From assembly GCA_031383555.1 (NCBI GenBank), contig JANMZR010000184.1:1-21017 (forward strand): a DNA stretch of 21,017 bases. Direction: 5' to 3'. Shown piece after piece: positions 1 through 7,408 of the stretch. The notes beneath the pieces are model-generated. The model was not told where the DNA came from, ran no database searches, and saw only the letters and a list, made by a program, of their open reading frames with translations. Every line of letters begins with the position of its first letter. The stretch's first letter is position 1. This DNA is from JANMZR01 sp031383555. Lineage in GTDB: Bacteria; Bacteroidota; Bacteroidia; Cytophagales; Spirosomataceae. A program made the position numbers and the translations under genes.

Positions 1-788
1 CGTAGGATTTTGGCTTCGTTAAACCTTCTATTTTCACTTGGTATTTCAAAAGTATTCAATTGCTTTCCTTCAAAATCATATTTTTTGATAATCAAATCGC
101 CATTTTTTTTGGCCTTAAGTAAAACCGTAAAACTTTCATTATCAGCATATAACGACAAGAAATTCGCTTTCCTGTTTTCTAAATTTGGCAACACTTTAAA
201 ACTACTATCAGCCAAATGAAAAAGAATAACCAGAGGTCGTTCTTTGTATTTGCAAGCCAAAAAACAATTGTTTTGCACCACCCTATAAGTAAACATTTTA
301 ATGCCTCTTGGCAAACTACAGCTTACAATTTTTTGCTGTCCAGAATTTACATCTGTTTGTATGAGCTGTAGTTTGTTTTTGGGTACTAACCTATTAAACA
401 AGGCATAGTGAAAACTAGTATCGGTTTGCTCACCTATAAAATCAAATTTTGCATTTACTAAATTTTCGTTATGCCATTTTTGTGTAAAAAATTGGTCGTA
501 ACCTATGGTATGCAGGTATTTATTGTTTTCATCGGCTTTTAAGCCAAACATAATGGTGGCTCTATTGGCTAATGCTATTACATTATTAAAATTGGCTGAG
601 CCGTCATACACTGGCCCCAGTTTTTTTGGGTCGCCGCCTAGATGGCTTTTGGTGGCAATATTGGGTGACATACGGTTGGCCACACGGATGGATTCAGTAG
701 CGCCACCCCCTCTATTAACTGCACCAATTAGTTGGGCTTTGGCCAAGTTTAAGGTAGTAAATACTAGTACAAGAGTAAAATATTTCAT
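1..788 (-). CDS. Exported protein of unknown function, C-terminus cut by window edge
   Basis: An open minus-strand frame runs from the ATG at 788-786 to the window edge with no stop, giving about 262 N-terminal residues. I translated it by hand. It begins with a signal peptide (MKYFTLVLVF... ending AKA-Q near residue 19), so the product is probably periplasmic or secreted. The mature part starts with a Gly-rich stretch and a segment reading IRVANRMSPNIATKSHLGGD, then short polar and beta-prone stretches such as NKYLHTIGYDQFF and YDFEGKQLNTFEIP. The later part is compatible with a beta-propeller-like fold, but I recognise no family. No catalytic motif was seen. It is followed upstream by a 217-bp gap before the next minus-strand gene, so it is probably transcribed on its own. 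Confidence is high that it is coding and low for any function. Confidence 0.8.
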   Translation of the reverse strand, partial: MKYFTLVLVFTTLNLAKAQLIGAVNRGGGATESIRVANRMSPNIATKSHLGGDPKKLGPVYDGSANFNNVIALANRATIMFGLKADENNKYLHTIGYDQFFTQKWHNENLVNAKFDFIGEQTDTSFHYALFNRLVPKNKLQLIQTDVNSGQQKIVSCSLPRGIKMFTYRVVQNNCFLACKYKERPLVILFHLADSSFKVLPNLENRKANFLSLYADNESFTVLLKAKKNGDLIIKKYDFEGKQLNTFEIPSENRRFNEAKIL

Positions 789-899
789 TTTTATAAAAAA
801 ATAAAAGTAATATCTGATTTGATACACTGCCTGAATTATCGCTATTATCTTCAGATCTTATTGTCCAAACTGCAAATTCATTTCCCTTTACTACAATCA

Positions 900-996
900 G
901 TATCCTTACTGACAACTACTTTCCTCAATTTGTCTAATACGTAGTAACTGTCCTCACCAACGACACCTCCTAAGTTTTAAATGTCCTCACTGAAAA
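900..996. repeat. Three degenerate copies of a TCCTCACT-like word in an intergenic gap
   Basis: The 217-bp gap between the partial gene and the aldo/keto reductase contains three related words: GTATCCTTACTGACAAC at about 900, CTGTCCTCACCAACGAC at about 948 and ATGTCCTCACTGAAAAC at about 981. A weaker TTCCTCAA lies near 920. Spacing is irregular (about 50 and 33 bp). No ORF or strong hairpin explains them. They could be worn repeat units or chance. Confidence 0.3.
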
Positions 997-1005
997 CTCT
1001 ATTTC

Positions 1006-1992
1006 TTAACCCAATATCCCTTCAATCGCTGTCAATTCCTCACTAGAAAATTTCTTATTTTTTAAGCATTCCAAGGAATCCTCCAATTGAGAAACTTTGC
1101 TTGCACCTATCAGTACTGAGGTAACCCTATCATCTTTCAAAAGCCAGGCTAATGCCATTTGGGCTAAGGATTGATTGCGGTTTAGGGCAATTTCATTTAA
1201 TTTTTTCAATTTGGTCACCAGCTCAGTTGTTATAACATCTTGCTGAAGAAAACCATGAGGCAAATCAGCACGGGAACCTGCTGGTATTCCATTCAGATAT
1301 TTATTACTTAACAATCCTTGCGCCAAAGGTGAAAATGGAATACAACCAACACCCTCATTACCAAGCACATCCAATAAGCTTTTTTCGCACCAACGCTCCA
1401 ACATTGAGTATTTGGGCTGGTGAATTAGGCAAGGCGTACCCAATTTTTTCAAAATAGCTAAAGCTTCAGTAGTTTGTGTGGCTGAATAATTGGAAAGCCC
1501 AACGTATAAAGCTTTTCCCGATCTCACTAAATAATCCAAAGCACCCATTGTTTCTTCCATCGGCGTATTGGGGTCAGGGCGATGGCTATAAAAAATATCA
1601 ACGTAATCCAGGCCCATACGTTTTAAACTTGCTTCACAACTTGCAATCAAATATTTTCGACTTCCCCATTCGCCATAAGGCCCAGGGTACATATAATAGC
1701 CTGCTTTAGAGGATATTATAAGTTCGTCACGAAATTGCTGGAAATCTTTTTTAAATATTATGCCAAAATTTTCCTCTGCAGAACCAGCGGGTGGCCCATA
1801 ATTATTGGCCAAATCAAAGTGTGTAATGCCTCTGTCAAAGGCTGTATGAAGTATAGTTCGATAGTTTTCAAACACATCAACTCCGCCGAAATTATGCCAA
1901 AGGCCTAGCGAGATTTCGGGTAATTGAATGCCAGATTTGCCACAACGGCGATAAGTCATTTGCTCATAACGTGCAGGATTTGCTTGGTACAT
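1006..1992 (-). CDS. Aldo/keto reductase, YghZ/GPR (AKR14-like) type
   Basis: A 328-residue NADPH-dependent aldo/keto reductase. The N-terminus (RYEQMTYRRCGKSGIQLP, then SLGLWHNFG) matches the E. coli YghZ group, which reduces L-glyceraldehyde 3-phosphate and methylglyoxal-like aldehydes. The catalytic tetrad is visible as D60, Y65 (in NNYG), K96 (in SSKAGY) and H137 (in YSHR). The C-terminal cofactor-binding segment SVLIGASKVSQLEDSL is intact and the length is normal for the group. There is no signal peptide, so it acts in the cytoplasm. It stands alone, divergent from the GMC dehydrogenase pair. The substrate here cannot be read from sequence; detoxification of reactive aldehydes is the family role. 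Confidence 0.93.
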   Translation of the reverse strand: MYQANPARYEQMTYRRCGKSGIQLPEISLGLWHNFGGVDVFENYRTILHTAFDRGITHFDLANNYGPPAGSAEENFGIIFKKDFQQFRDELIISSKAGYYMYPGPYGEWGSRKYLIASCEASLKRMGLDYVDIFYSHRPDPNTPMEETMGALDYLVRSGKALYVGLSNYSATQTTEALAILKKLGTPCLIHQPKYSMLERWCEKSLLDVLGNEGVGCIPFSPLAQGLLSNKYLNGIPAGSRADLPHGFLQQDVITTELVTKLKKLNEIALNRNQSLAQMALAWLLKDDRVTSVLIGASKVSQLEDSLECLKNKKFSSEELTAIEGILG

Positions 1993-2086
1993 TGGTATTT
2001 GCGATTTTTTAATGTTGATTTAAGACTTTTTTCAATTATAAATTTACGAATTTTGGAGCAATATTTTATATGTTTTATACTGGCAT

Positions 2087-2118
2087 GGTACCCATTCGCA
2101 GAATCCTGTGGGCTAACC
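2087..2118. repeat. Imperfect GC-rich hairpin
   Basis: ATTC (2094-2097) pairs with GAAT (2101-2104) across a GCA loop. CCC (2091-2093) then pairs with GGG (2110-2112) past a bulge, and GGT (2087-2089) with ACC at the right edge. It sits in a divergent intergenic gap where no gene ends, so it is not an obvious terminator. Confidence 0.35.
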
Positions 2119-2181
2119 TCTGGTGGGGCCAAGGCTTAGACACAAAAAAGCATACATACAATGGCCATATCACTGCTAGAA

Positions 2182-2198
2182 GGCAAGTTTTTCTTGCC
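2182..2198. repeat. Short perfect hairpin GGCAAG-TTTTT-CTTGCC
   Basis: A perfect 6-bp stem with a TTTTT loop, in the same divergent gap. It is followed by ATTTCAACCTTTTTATT rather than a direct U-run, and no gene terminates here, so its role is unknown. Confidence 0.4.
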
Positions 2199-2421
2199 AT
2201 TTCAACCTTTTTATTCATAATTTGAATATTCATATTTAATGCAAATTATGGATTAAAATTTTAACCATAAATTGATTATTTTAACTAAAAATTAAAAAAA
2301 TTGAAAATTTATACTTGTTAAGTTTCCATTTATAATAATATTAAAAAATGTCACATTCAAAAAACACCTAAATTTTGAATTGCCATCAAGAAACAATAAA
2401 TTAGCAAAAAATAAATCAAAT

Positions 2422-2910
2422 ATGAATCGACGTTCGATAATAAAAAATTTGGGAGCTGGCATTTTAACAGCAAGTTCCTTGCCGGCTTGGGCAATAAATT
2501 GGAATAAAGACAGCTTTGTAAATATTCAATTTGCTGATGCTCAAATAGTTGAAAAACTTGTGGATGCCATCATTCCTCAAACGGATACGCCTGGAGCTAA
2601 AGTAATAGGGGCACATTTATTTGTAAACAGAATGTTGAAAGACTGCCATAATGAAGCCACTCAAGCCAAATTTAGCATGGCGATAGACAATTTGAAATCG
2701 GCTTCAGAGAAATCTTTTGGAAAACCGTTTGAAAGTATAAATTCTGTTGAAATATTAACTTTAATAAAAAAATCAGAAGACTTTAGCTCCATTTCTTTGC
2801 TAAAAAGACTTACTGTACAGGCCTATACCAATTCAGAATATTATTTAACAAAACATAAAAACTATCAAATGGCACCAGGCTATTTTCATGGATGCGTTGA
2901 TATTCAATAG
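2422..2910 (+). CDS. Tat-exported gluconate 2-dehydrogenase subunit 3-family protein
   Basis: A 162-residue small subunit of a periplasmic GMC-type dehydrogenase. I chose the ATG at 2422 because it places a twin-arginine signal right at the N-terminus (MNRRSIIKNLGAG, then a hydrophobic run to about residue 24); an in-frame TTG lies 14 codons upstream. The body starts with DAQIVEKLVDAIIPQTDTPGA, typical of the family. The family's role is to carry the Tat signal and escort the FAD-containing large subunit, which lacks its own signal, across the membrane. The large subunit starts 6 bp downstream, so the two form an operon. No third, cytochrome c subunit follows. The family call is secure; the substrate is unknown. 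Confidence 0.9.
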   Translation: MNRRSIIKNLGAGILTASSLPAWAINWNKDSFVNIQFADAQIVEKLVDAIIPQTDTPGAKVIGAHLFVNRMLKDCHNEATQAKFSMAIDNLKSASEKSFGKPFESINSVEILTLIKKSEDFSSISLLKRLTVQAYTNSEYYLTKHKNYQMAPGYFHGCVDIQ

Positions 2911-2916
2911 ATTACA

Positions 2917-4632
2917 ATGGCAAACTTTAATATTGATTCTAAAAAAAGTAGAACTTTTGATGCCATAGTAATTGGCTCAGGCATAAGTGGAGGTTGGGCA
3001 GCTAAAGAGCTTTGTGAAAAAGGGCTAAAAACCCTTGTTTTAGAAAGAGGTCGTGCTGTAAACCATGGCGACTACCCCACCACTATGATGGAACCTTGGC
3101 AATTTGATCATTTGGGGCAAATCACCAACGAAATTAAAAATGCCAATCCAATTACAAGTAAATGTTATGCTTTTGAGGAAGATACTTCCCATTTTTTTGT
3201 AAAAGATAAAGAGCACCCCTATATTCAAGATCTTCCATTCGATTGGATTCGTGGCTACCAAACAGGTGGTAAGTCGCTTATGTGGGCACGTGGCACGCAG
3301 CGATGGAGTCACTTCGACTTTGAAGGCCCCGATCGAGATGGTTTTGATGTTAAGTGGCCTATTACATACGAAGAATTGGCACCATGGTACAGTCATGTGG
3401 AGATTTTTGCTGGCATCTCTGGAAATAAAGATGGCCTTGAGCAATTACCAGATGGCGAATTTTTAAAACCTCATGAGCAAACATGCGTCGAAAAGCATTT
3501 CACAGACCAAATGCAAAAGCATTACAATGGAGCAAGGCCGGTAATTATTGGTCGTTGTGCACACCTTACTGATCCGCAACCTATTCATTATAAGCAAGGC
3601 AGGGCGCAATGCCAACAACGTGATTTATGTACTCGTGGTTGTCCTTATGGTGGCTACTTCAGTAGCAATGCTAGCACATTACCTTGGGCAAAGTTTACTG
3701 GCAACATGACCATGCGAAATAATTCAGTGGTTCATTCTATTTTATATGACGAAAAGAAAAAGAAGGCAGTCGGCGTAAAAGTGATAGATGCAATTACAAA
3801 AGAAGAAATGAATTTTTATGCAAAAATAATTTTTGTAAATGGCTCAACCGTAAATACCAACATCATTTTATTGAATTCAAAATCGAGCCGTTTTCCCAAT
3901 GGTTTAGGAAACGACAACGGCCTTTTGGGTAAATATATCCATTTTCATAACTTCGAAACCGCCATTTATGGTGAATATGAAGGCTATTTGGATAAAAAAA
4001 CCGATGGAATAAGGCCCAACGGTAGTTATTTGCCTCGCTTTAGAAACGTAAAAAAACAAGAAACCGACTTTTTAAGGGGCTATGCCATGGGCTTTAGTGC
4101 CAGTCGGATGGAAAATACAAATAGCCAGGGTTGGGGAGAAGAATTGAAAAATAATTTATATCAAAGAAAGTATGGTAACTGGCGAGTTGGCTCTCACTTC
4201 ATGGGTGAAACCATACCGAAAATTACTAATTATGTAAAATTGGATGAAAACCAAAAAGATGATTGGGGTATCCCTTTAGTGAGAATTTCGGTGGCGATGG
4301 ATGAAAATGACAATAAAATGGCTCAGGATTTTAGGGATCAATTGACTGAAATGTACACTTTGGCTGGTTTCACTAAAATTGGTACTAGAAAACGTGATAC
4401 ATGGAACCCCGGTCTTGATATTCATGAAATGGGCGGAGTAATTATGGGGAAAGACTCAAAAAATTCAATGCTAAACGAATGGAATCAGCTGCATCATTGC
4501 AAAAATGTGTTTGTAACAGATGGCGCTTGTATGACGAGTAATTCAACTCAAAATCCTTCACTCACTTATATGGCCATTACTGCAAGAGCAGCTAATTATG
4601 CTATTTCGGAGTTTAAAAAGGGGAATTTGTGA
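2917..4632 (+). CDS. GMC-family FAD-dependent dehydrogenase, catalytic subunit
   Basis: A 571-residue GMC oxidoreductase that oxidises a sugar or polyol hydroxyl group. The FAD-binding Rossmann motif is at residues 20-25 (GSGISGG), followed by the E of LERGR. The catalytic pair is H503 (HEMGG) and N546 (STQNPSLT). A CX5CX3C set (C232, C238, C242) is spaced like the 3Fe-4S ligands of the bacterial FAD glucose dehydrogenase alpha subunit, so a cluster passing electrons out of FAD is likely. It has no signal peptide and should be co-exported with the Tat-signal subunit encoded just upstream. The usual cytochrome c partner is absent, so the electron acceptor must be encoded elsewhere. Gluconate, glucose or glycoside-3-OH oxidation are all possible. 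Confidence 0.92.
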   Translation: MANFNIDSKKSRTFDAIVIGSGISGGWAAKELCEKGLKTLVLERGRAVNHGDYPTTMMEPWQFDHLGQITNEIKNANPITSKCYAFEEDTSHFFVKDKEHPYIQDLPFDWIRGYQTGGKSLMWARGTQRWSHFDFEGPDRDGFDVKWPITYEELAPWYSHVEIFAGISGNKDGLEQLPDGEFLKPHEQTCVEKHFTDQMQKHYNGARPVIIGRCAHLTDPQPIHYKQGRAQCQQRDLCTRGCPYGGYFSSNASTLPWAKFTGNMTMRNNSVVHSILYDEKKKKAVGVKVIDAITKEEMNFYAKIIFVNGSTVNTNIILLNSKSSRFPNGLGNDNGLLGKYIHFHNFETAIYGEYEGYLDKKTDGIRPNGSYLPRFRNVKKQETDFLRGYAMGFSASRMENTNSQGWGEELKNNLYQRKYGNWRVGSHFMGETIPKITNYVKLDENQKDDWGIPLVRISVAMDENDNKMAQDFRDQLTEMYTLAGFTKIGTRKRDTWNPGLDIHEMGGVIMGKDSKNSMLNEWNQLHHCKNVFVTDGACMTSNSTQNPSLTYMAITARAANYAISEFKKGNL

Positions 4633-4662
4633 TTTGGTATCTTACAAAACACTTAGGTTAAT

Positions 4663-4723
4663 AAATTTAAACATAACTAAGCAATTCCTTTGCAGGTTAA
4701 ACTTTGCCGACGATGTTAAATTT
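4663..4723. repeat. Palindromic repeat copy A, within a larger imperfect palindrome; probable two-way terminator
   Basis: The core at 4673-4711 is one of four related 39-nt elements in the window (others at 10412, 11180, 17967). It shares the words TAAGCAATTCC, GGTTAAA and TTTGCCGAC with the others. Here it is wrapped by outer arms AAATTTAAACAT (4663-4674) and ATGTTAAATTT (4713-4723), which pair with one bulged base. It lies between the converging ends of the GMC gene and the fatty acid hydroxylase gene, so it could end transcription from both sides. Confidence 0.6.
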
Positions 4724-4791
4724 TGTTTAATTACAAAAAAAATCAAGTTTCATCATTTTTGAAAAAAAAATAGTATTTTTTAGTTAATATT

Positions 4792-5787
4792 TTATTTTTT
4801 CAAATACTCATTTCTAATTAAACTTGCCATGCGATGTTTTCCATCAGGCGACCAACCTGGAGGCATAAATATCAATAAAAAGGCATTTCTAATACTTTCT
4901 GCATGCCAAATATCTTTGAGTAAAAGCCAAATTTCTCCAAAATAAACATCCCATAAATTTCCTGAATTCACTTTTCTAGTAATTCCATAATCTATAGTAA
5001 TACCCTTTTGCTCAGGTTGATAGGTGCCAAAAATTCTATCCCAAATGTTCAATAGATTACAATAATTGGTATCTATATACAAAGGATTGCGAGCATGGTG
5101 TACCCGATGGTCGGATGGTGAAAGAATGTATTTTCCAATAAACCCAAGTTTCGGTAGACCTAATGTGCCATCTTTAATCAAATTCTCACCCACATGAATA
5201 AACGCCCCCCATGTGCCATCTATAAACATTATTAAAAAAAGTAATTTTGGGTGTATGCCTGCCAAAAGACAAATTGACCCTCTAATAAAGTCGGCGTATG
5301 GCCCTTCCAAAAAGAAATGAGCGTAAGTAACAGAAAGATTCATGTTTTCGGGGGCGTGATGTGAAGAATGTAAGCACCAAAACAATCGAACTTTATGGGC
5401 GAGAAAATGGTAAACAAAATGCGAAAACTCCCATATAATATAGCCATAAATAAGCCAGTACCATGTAAATGAGGTTTGAAATAATGTGTATTTTGGCAAA
5501 TGAGCCAATAAAAAAGCTAGTATGCCAATTGAAATAAATCGAGAAATAAATCGATTAAGCACATAGATAAAGAAATTGAGTTTATACACTTTTGCATGCG
5601 GATTTTTGTAAATAAGTCCCATTAAAAACTCAAAAATCACCAAAAAAGGAATAAGAGGACCAATTACCGACTTTACTCCTTCGTAGGTTAAAAACTGGCT
5701 ATAATTCCCAGTTTGGATTATTTTCCAACCCGATTCATAGCCTAAAAAGCCTTTGATTTCATTTAAAATAGTAGTAATAATTTCCAT
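4792..5787 (-). CDS. Sterol desaturase / fatty acid hydroxylase superfamily membrane enzyme
   Basis: A 331-residue integral membrane di-iron oxygenase. I start it at the ATG at 5787-5785; an upstream TTG would add seven residues. The histidine clusters are present: H123-X3-H127 (HFVYH), H140-X2-HH (HSSHH at 140-144) and H227-X2-HH (HRVHH at 227-231), with further histidines such as H131 and the one in IHVGEN. Several hydrophobic segments precede and separate the clusters. Members hydroxylate or desaturate fatty acyl chains, sterols or carotenoids; the substrate cannot be told here. It converges with the GMC gene. The SDR gene upstream on the same strand is 124 bp away, so an operon is possible but not shown. 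Confidence 0.9.
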   Translation of the reverse strand: MEIITTILNEIKGFLGYESGWKIIQTGNYSQFLTYEGVKSVIGPLIPFLVIFEFLMGLIYKNPHAKVYKLNFFIYVLNRFISRFISIGILAFLLAHLPKYTLFQTSFTWYWLIYGYIIWEFSHFVYHFLAHKVRLFWCLHSSHHAPENMNLSVTYAHFFLEGPYADFIRGSICLLAGIHPKLLFLIMFIDGTWGAFIHVGENLIKDGTLGLPKLGFIGKYILSPSDHRVHHARNPLYIDTNYCNLLNIWDRIFGTYQPEQKGITIDYGITRKVNSGNLWDVYFGEIWLLLKDIWHAESIRNAFLLIFMPPGWSPDGKHRMASLIRNEYLKK

Positions 5788-5911
5788 AATTAAATACTGA
5801 ATTTTCAAAAAAAATGAGTTGTTAAATTAAATTATCAATTGTATGGGTTGCCCAATTTTACATTTTATTCACAGAAGGCTGCGTGCATTTCTTTGTTTTA
5901 CATTTAACATT

Positions 5912-6664
5912 TTAGCCCCTCCCCACCAACGGCATCTTGGTAGCCATCACAGTTATAAACTGAACATTGGCCTCAATTGGCAAGCCAGACATATACAGAA
6001 CAGCTTCAACAATATGCTTCAAATCTATTACGGGCTCAATTTTTGTACTTCCATCAGCTTGTATAATACCCGCTTTCATGGCTGAGGCCATTTCAGTATC
6101 GGCATTACCTATATCAATTTGGCCACATGCAATATTATATTTTCGTCCATCGAGTGAAGTAGATTTTGTAAGCCCAGTTATAGCATGTTTGGTGGAAGTA
6201 TAGGGTGCAGAGTTAGGCCGTGGAGCAGTTGCTGAAATAGAACCGTTGTTTATGATTCGCCCACCCATTGGATTTTGGCTTTTCATAATTTTAAAGGCCT
6301 GCTGAGTACATAAAAATGCTCCTGTAAGATTTGTGTCCAGTACTTTACGCCATTCTTCAAAACTAATATCTTCTAATAATCCTTTAGTATTGGTGCCTGC
6401 ATTGTTAAAAAGTAAGTCTAATTTGCCAAAAGTTTCTTTTACTACTTTAAATAAATTTATTACCGAATTTGGGTCGCAAATATCAGAAGGAATTAGTAAA
6501 CAATTGGCTTGAAATTCTCCAGCCATTTTAGCTGTTTCTTCCAAATTAGACTGATTGCGACCTGTTAAAGCCACATTCCAGCCATTATGTAATAAACCTA
6601 GACTAACAGCTCTTCCAATTCCTGTACCAGCTCCTGTCACAATTGCAAATTTTTTATTTATCAT
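5912..6664 (-). CDS. SDR-family NAD(P)-dependent oxidoreductase
   Basis: A 250-residue classical short-chain dehydrogenase. The cofactor motif TGAGTGIG spans residues 10-17, NNAG is at 87-90, and the catalytic residues are S142, Y155 and K159 (YTSTK). The segment LDGRKYNIACGQIDIGNA after the active site is characteristic of one SDR subgroup but its substrate is not known to me. No signal peptide, so cytoplasmic. Its ATG overlaps the TGA of the upstream PIN-domain frame in an ATGA arrangement, which would couple translation if that frame is translated. The R in TGRN suggests NADP preference (inference). Confidence 0.92.
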   Translation of the reverse strand: MINKKFAIVTGAGTGIGRAVSLGLLHNGWNVALTGRNQSNLEETAKMAGEFQANCLLIPSDICDPNSVINLFKVVKETFGKLDLLFNNAGTNTKGLLEDISFEEWRKVLDTNLTGAFLCTQQAFKIMKSQNPMGGRIINNGSISATAPRPNSAPYTSTKHAITGLTKSTSLDGRKYNIACGQIDIGNADTEMASAMKAGIIQADGSTKIEPVIDLKHIVEAVLYMSGLPIEANVQFITVMATKMPLVGRG

Positions 6665-7080
6665 AATATTTTCAATAATTCCTTAGGGTTAATTACTTTA
6701 GATATATTTTCTGCTACATTTTTGAAATCTTTTGTATTTCCAGTAACAAAATATTCAATTGAATTATTAAGACGTGCAATTTCATATTGAAATGCATCTT
6801 CAAGGTCTTTAATTCCATTTTTACACCCGTTAATATATGGAATATTATCAGCTGAAGGAATATTTAATATTTTCAATATTTCTAACATTGTACTTCTTAA
6901 ATTATCTCCCTTTTTTCCCGATTTTTCTAGAATATATGCAATAGTATATACTGAGCCTGATGAAATAAATAATTTAATGCCCCTATTTTTAGTTATTTCA
7001 ATAATATTTGACGCCTCCTCCGGAAAGCAATTTTGTCTATCCAAAAGCCAATCCAAAATTACATTGGCATCTAAAAATAT
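6661..7080 (-). pseudogene. PIN-domain (VapC-like) toxin frame lacking a usual start codon
   Basis: The frame encodes a PIN-domain protein starting IFLDANVILDWLLDRQ, with the later acidic residues in DLEDAFQ and NTKDF, as in VapC-like RNases. Reading upstream by hand, the frame stays open to a stop at 7108-7110 but contains no ATG, GTG or TTG before the LDAN strand. The codon where Met would be expected (7080-7078) is ATA. The first conventional start is a TTG at 7056-7054, which would remove the first catalytic Asp. The frame follows a DUF6364-like antitoxin frame that carries an internal stop. The pair is probably decayed, though initiation at ATA or ATT cannot be excluded. It overlaps the SDR gene start by 4 bp. 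Confidence 0.65.
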
Positions 7081-7090
7081 ACTAAATTCT

Positions 7091-7333
7091 TTATCTTTTT
7101 TTAGCCATTAAATCTCTAATTTCTTTATCAGTTTTACTTGAAAGTGTAGATTTAGCTATTCCTCGTAGCTTACTTGACGAACTTTTCTTAGATAAATCTT
7201 AATTGCCCATTAAATTATCAATTAATAATTTTTCGAAAATATTTGATAATGATTGTTTTTTAAGCTGAGCGATTTGCTTGGCTTTTACAATTATATCTTC
7301 TTCAGCGCTTAAAGTTAATTTTATCTTTCCCAT
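7091..7333 (-). pseudogene. DUF6364-like antitoxin with premature in-frame stop
   Basis: From the ATG at 7333-7331 the frame reads MGKIKLTLSAEEDIIVKAKQ and continues through SLSNIFEKLLIDNLMGN to a TAA at 7201-7199, giving only 44 residues. The same frame then stays open for 35 codons, through LSKKSSSSKLRGIAKSTL to a natural-looking end in RDLMAKKR and a TAA at 7093-7091. Joined, it is 80 residues, the usual size for DUF6364-type antitoxins. The simplest reading is a CAA-to-TAA nonsense change. The end overlaps the PIN frame, the normal layout for such pairs. Whether the 44-residue N-terminal (DNA-binding) part is still made is unknown. Confidence 0.65.
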
Positions 7334-7408
7334 TTTACATGTGATATATTTTAACAAATATTATATTTATATGTGTTAAATTAAATTTTTTGCAAATAAA
7401 TATTTTAA

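Larger units (their letters stand above)
1993..2421. other. Divergent intergenic region with two hairpins
   Basis: This 429-bp gap separates the start of the aldo/keto reductase from the Tat-signal gene. It has a GC-richer island at about 2082-2141 with an imperfect hairpin, then a short perfect hairpin at 2182-2198, then a very AT-rich stretch to 2421 that should hold the promoter of the plus-strand operon. I could not pick a convincing -7/-33 pair. No conserved ORF was seen in either strand. Confidence 0.6.

Noticed and set aside
505..804. 99-codon plus-strand open frame
   Set aside because: It opposes the signal-peptide-bearing minus-strand gene that runs to the window edge; that frame is longer and has a clear signal peptide.
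715..915. 66-codon minus-strand open frame
   Set aside because: It overlaps the start and signal peptide of the partial gene in another frame and has no recognisable features.
3040..3444. 134-codon minus-strand open frame
   Set aside because: Antisense to the GMC dehydrogenase, whose FAD and catalytic motifs are intact on the other strand.
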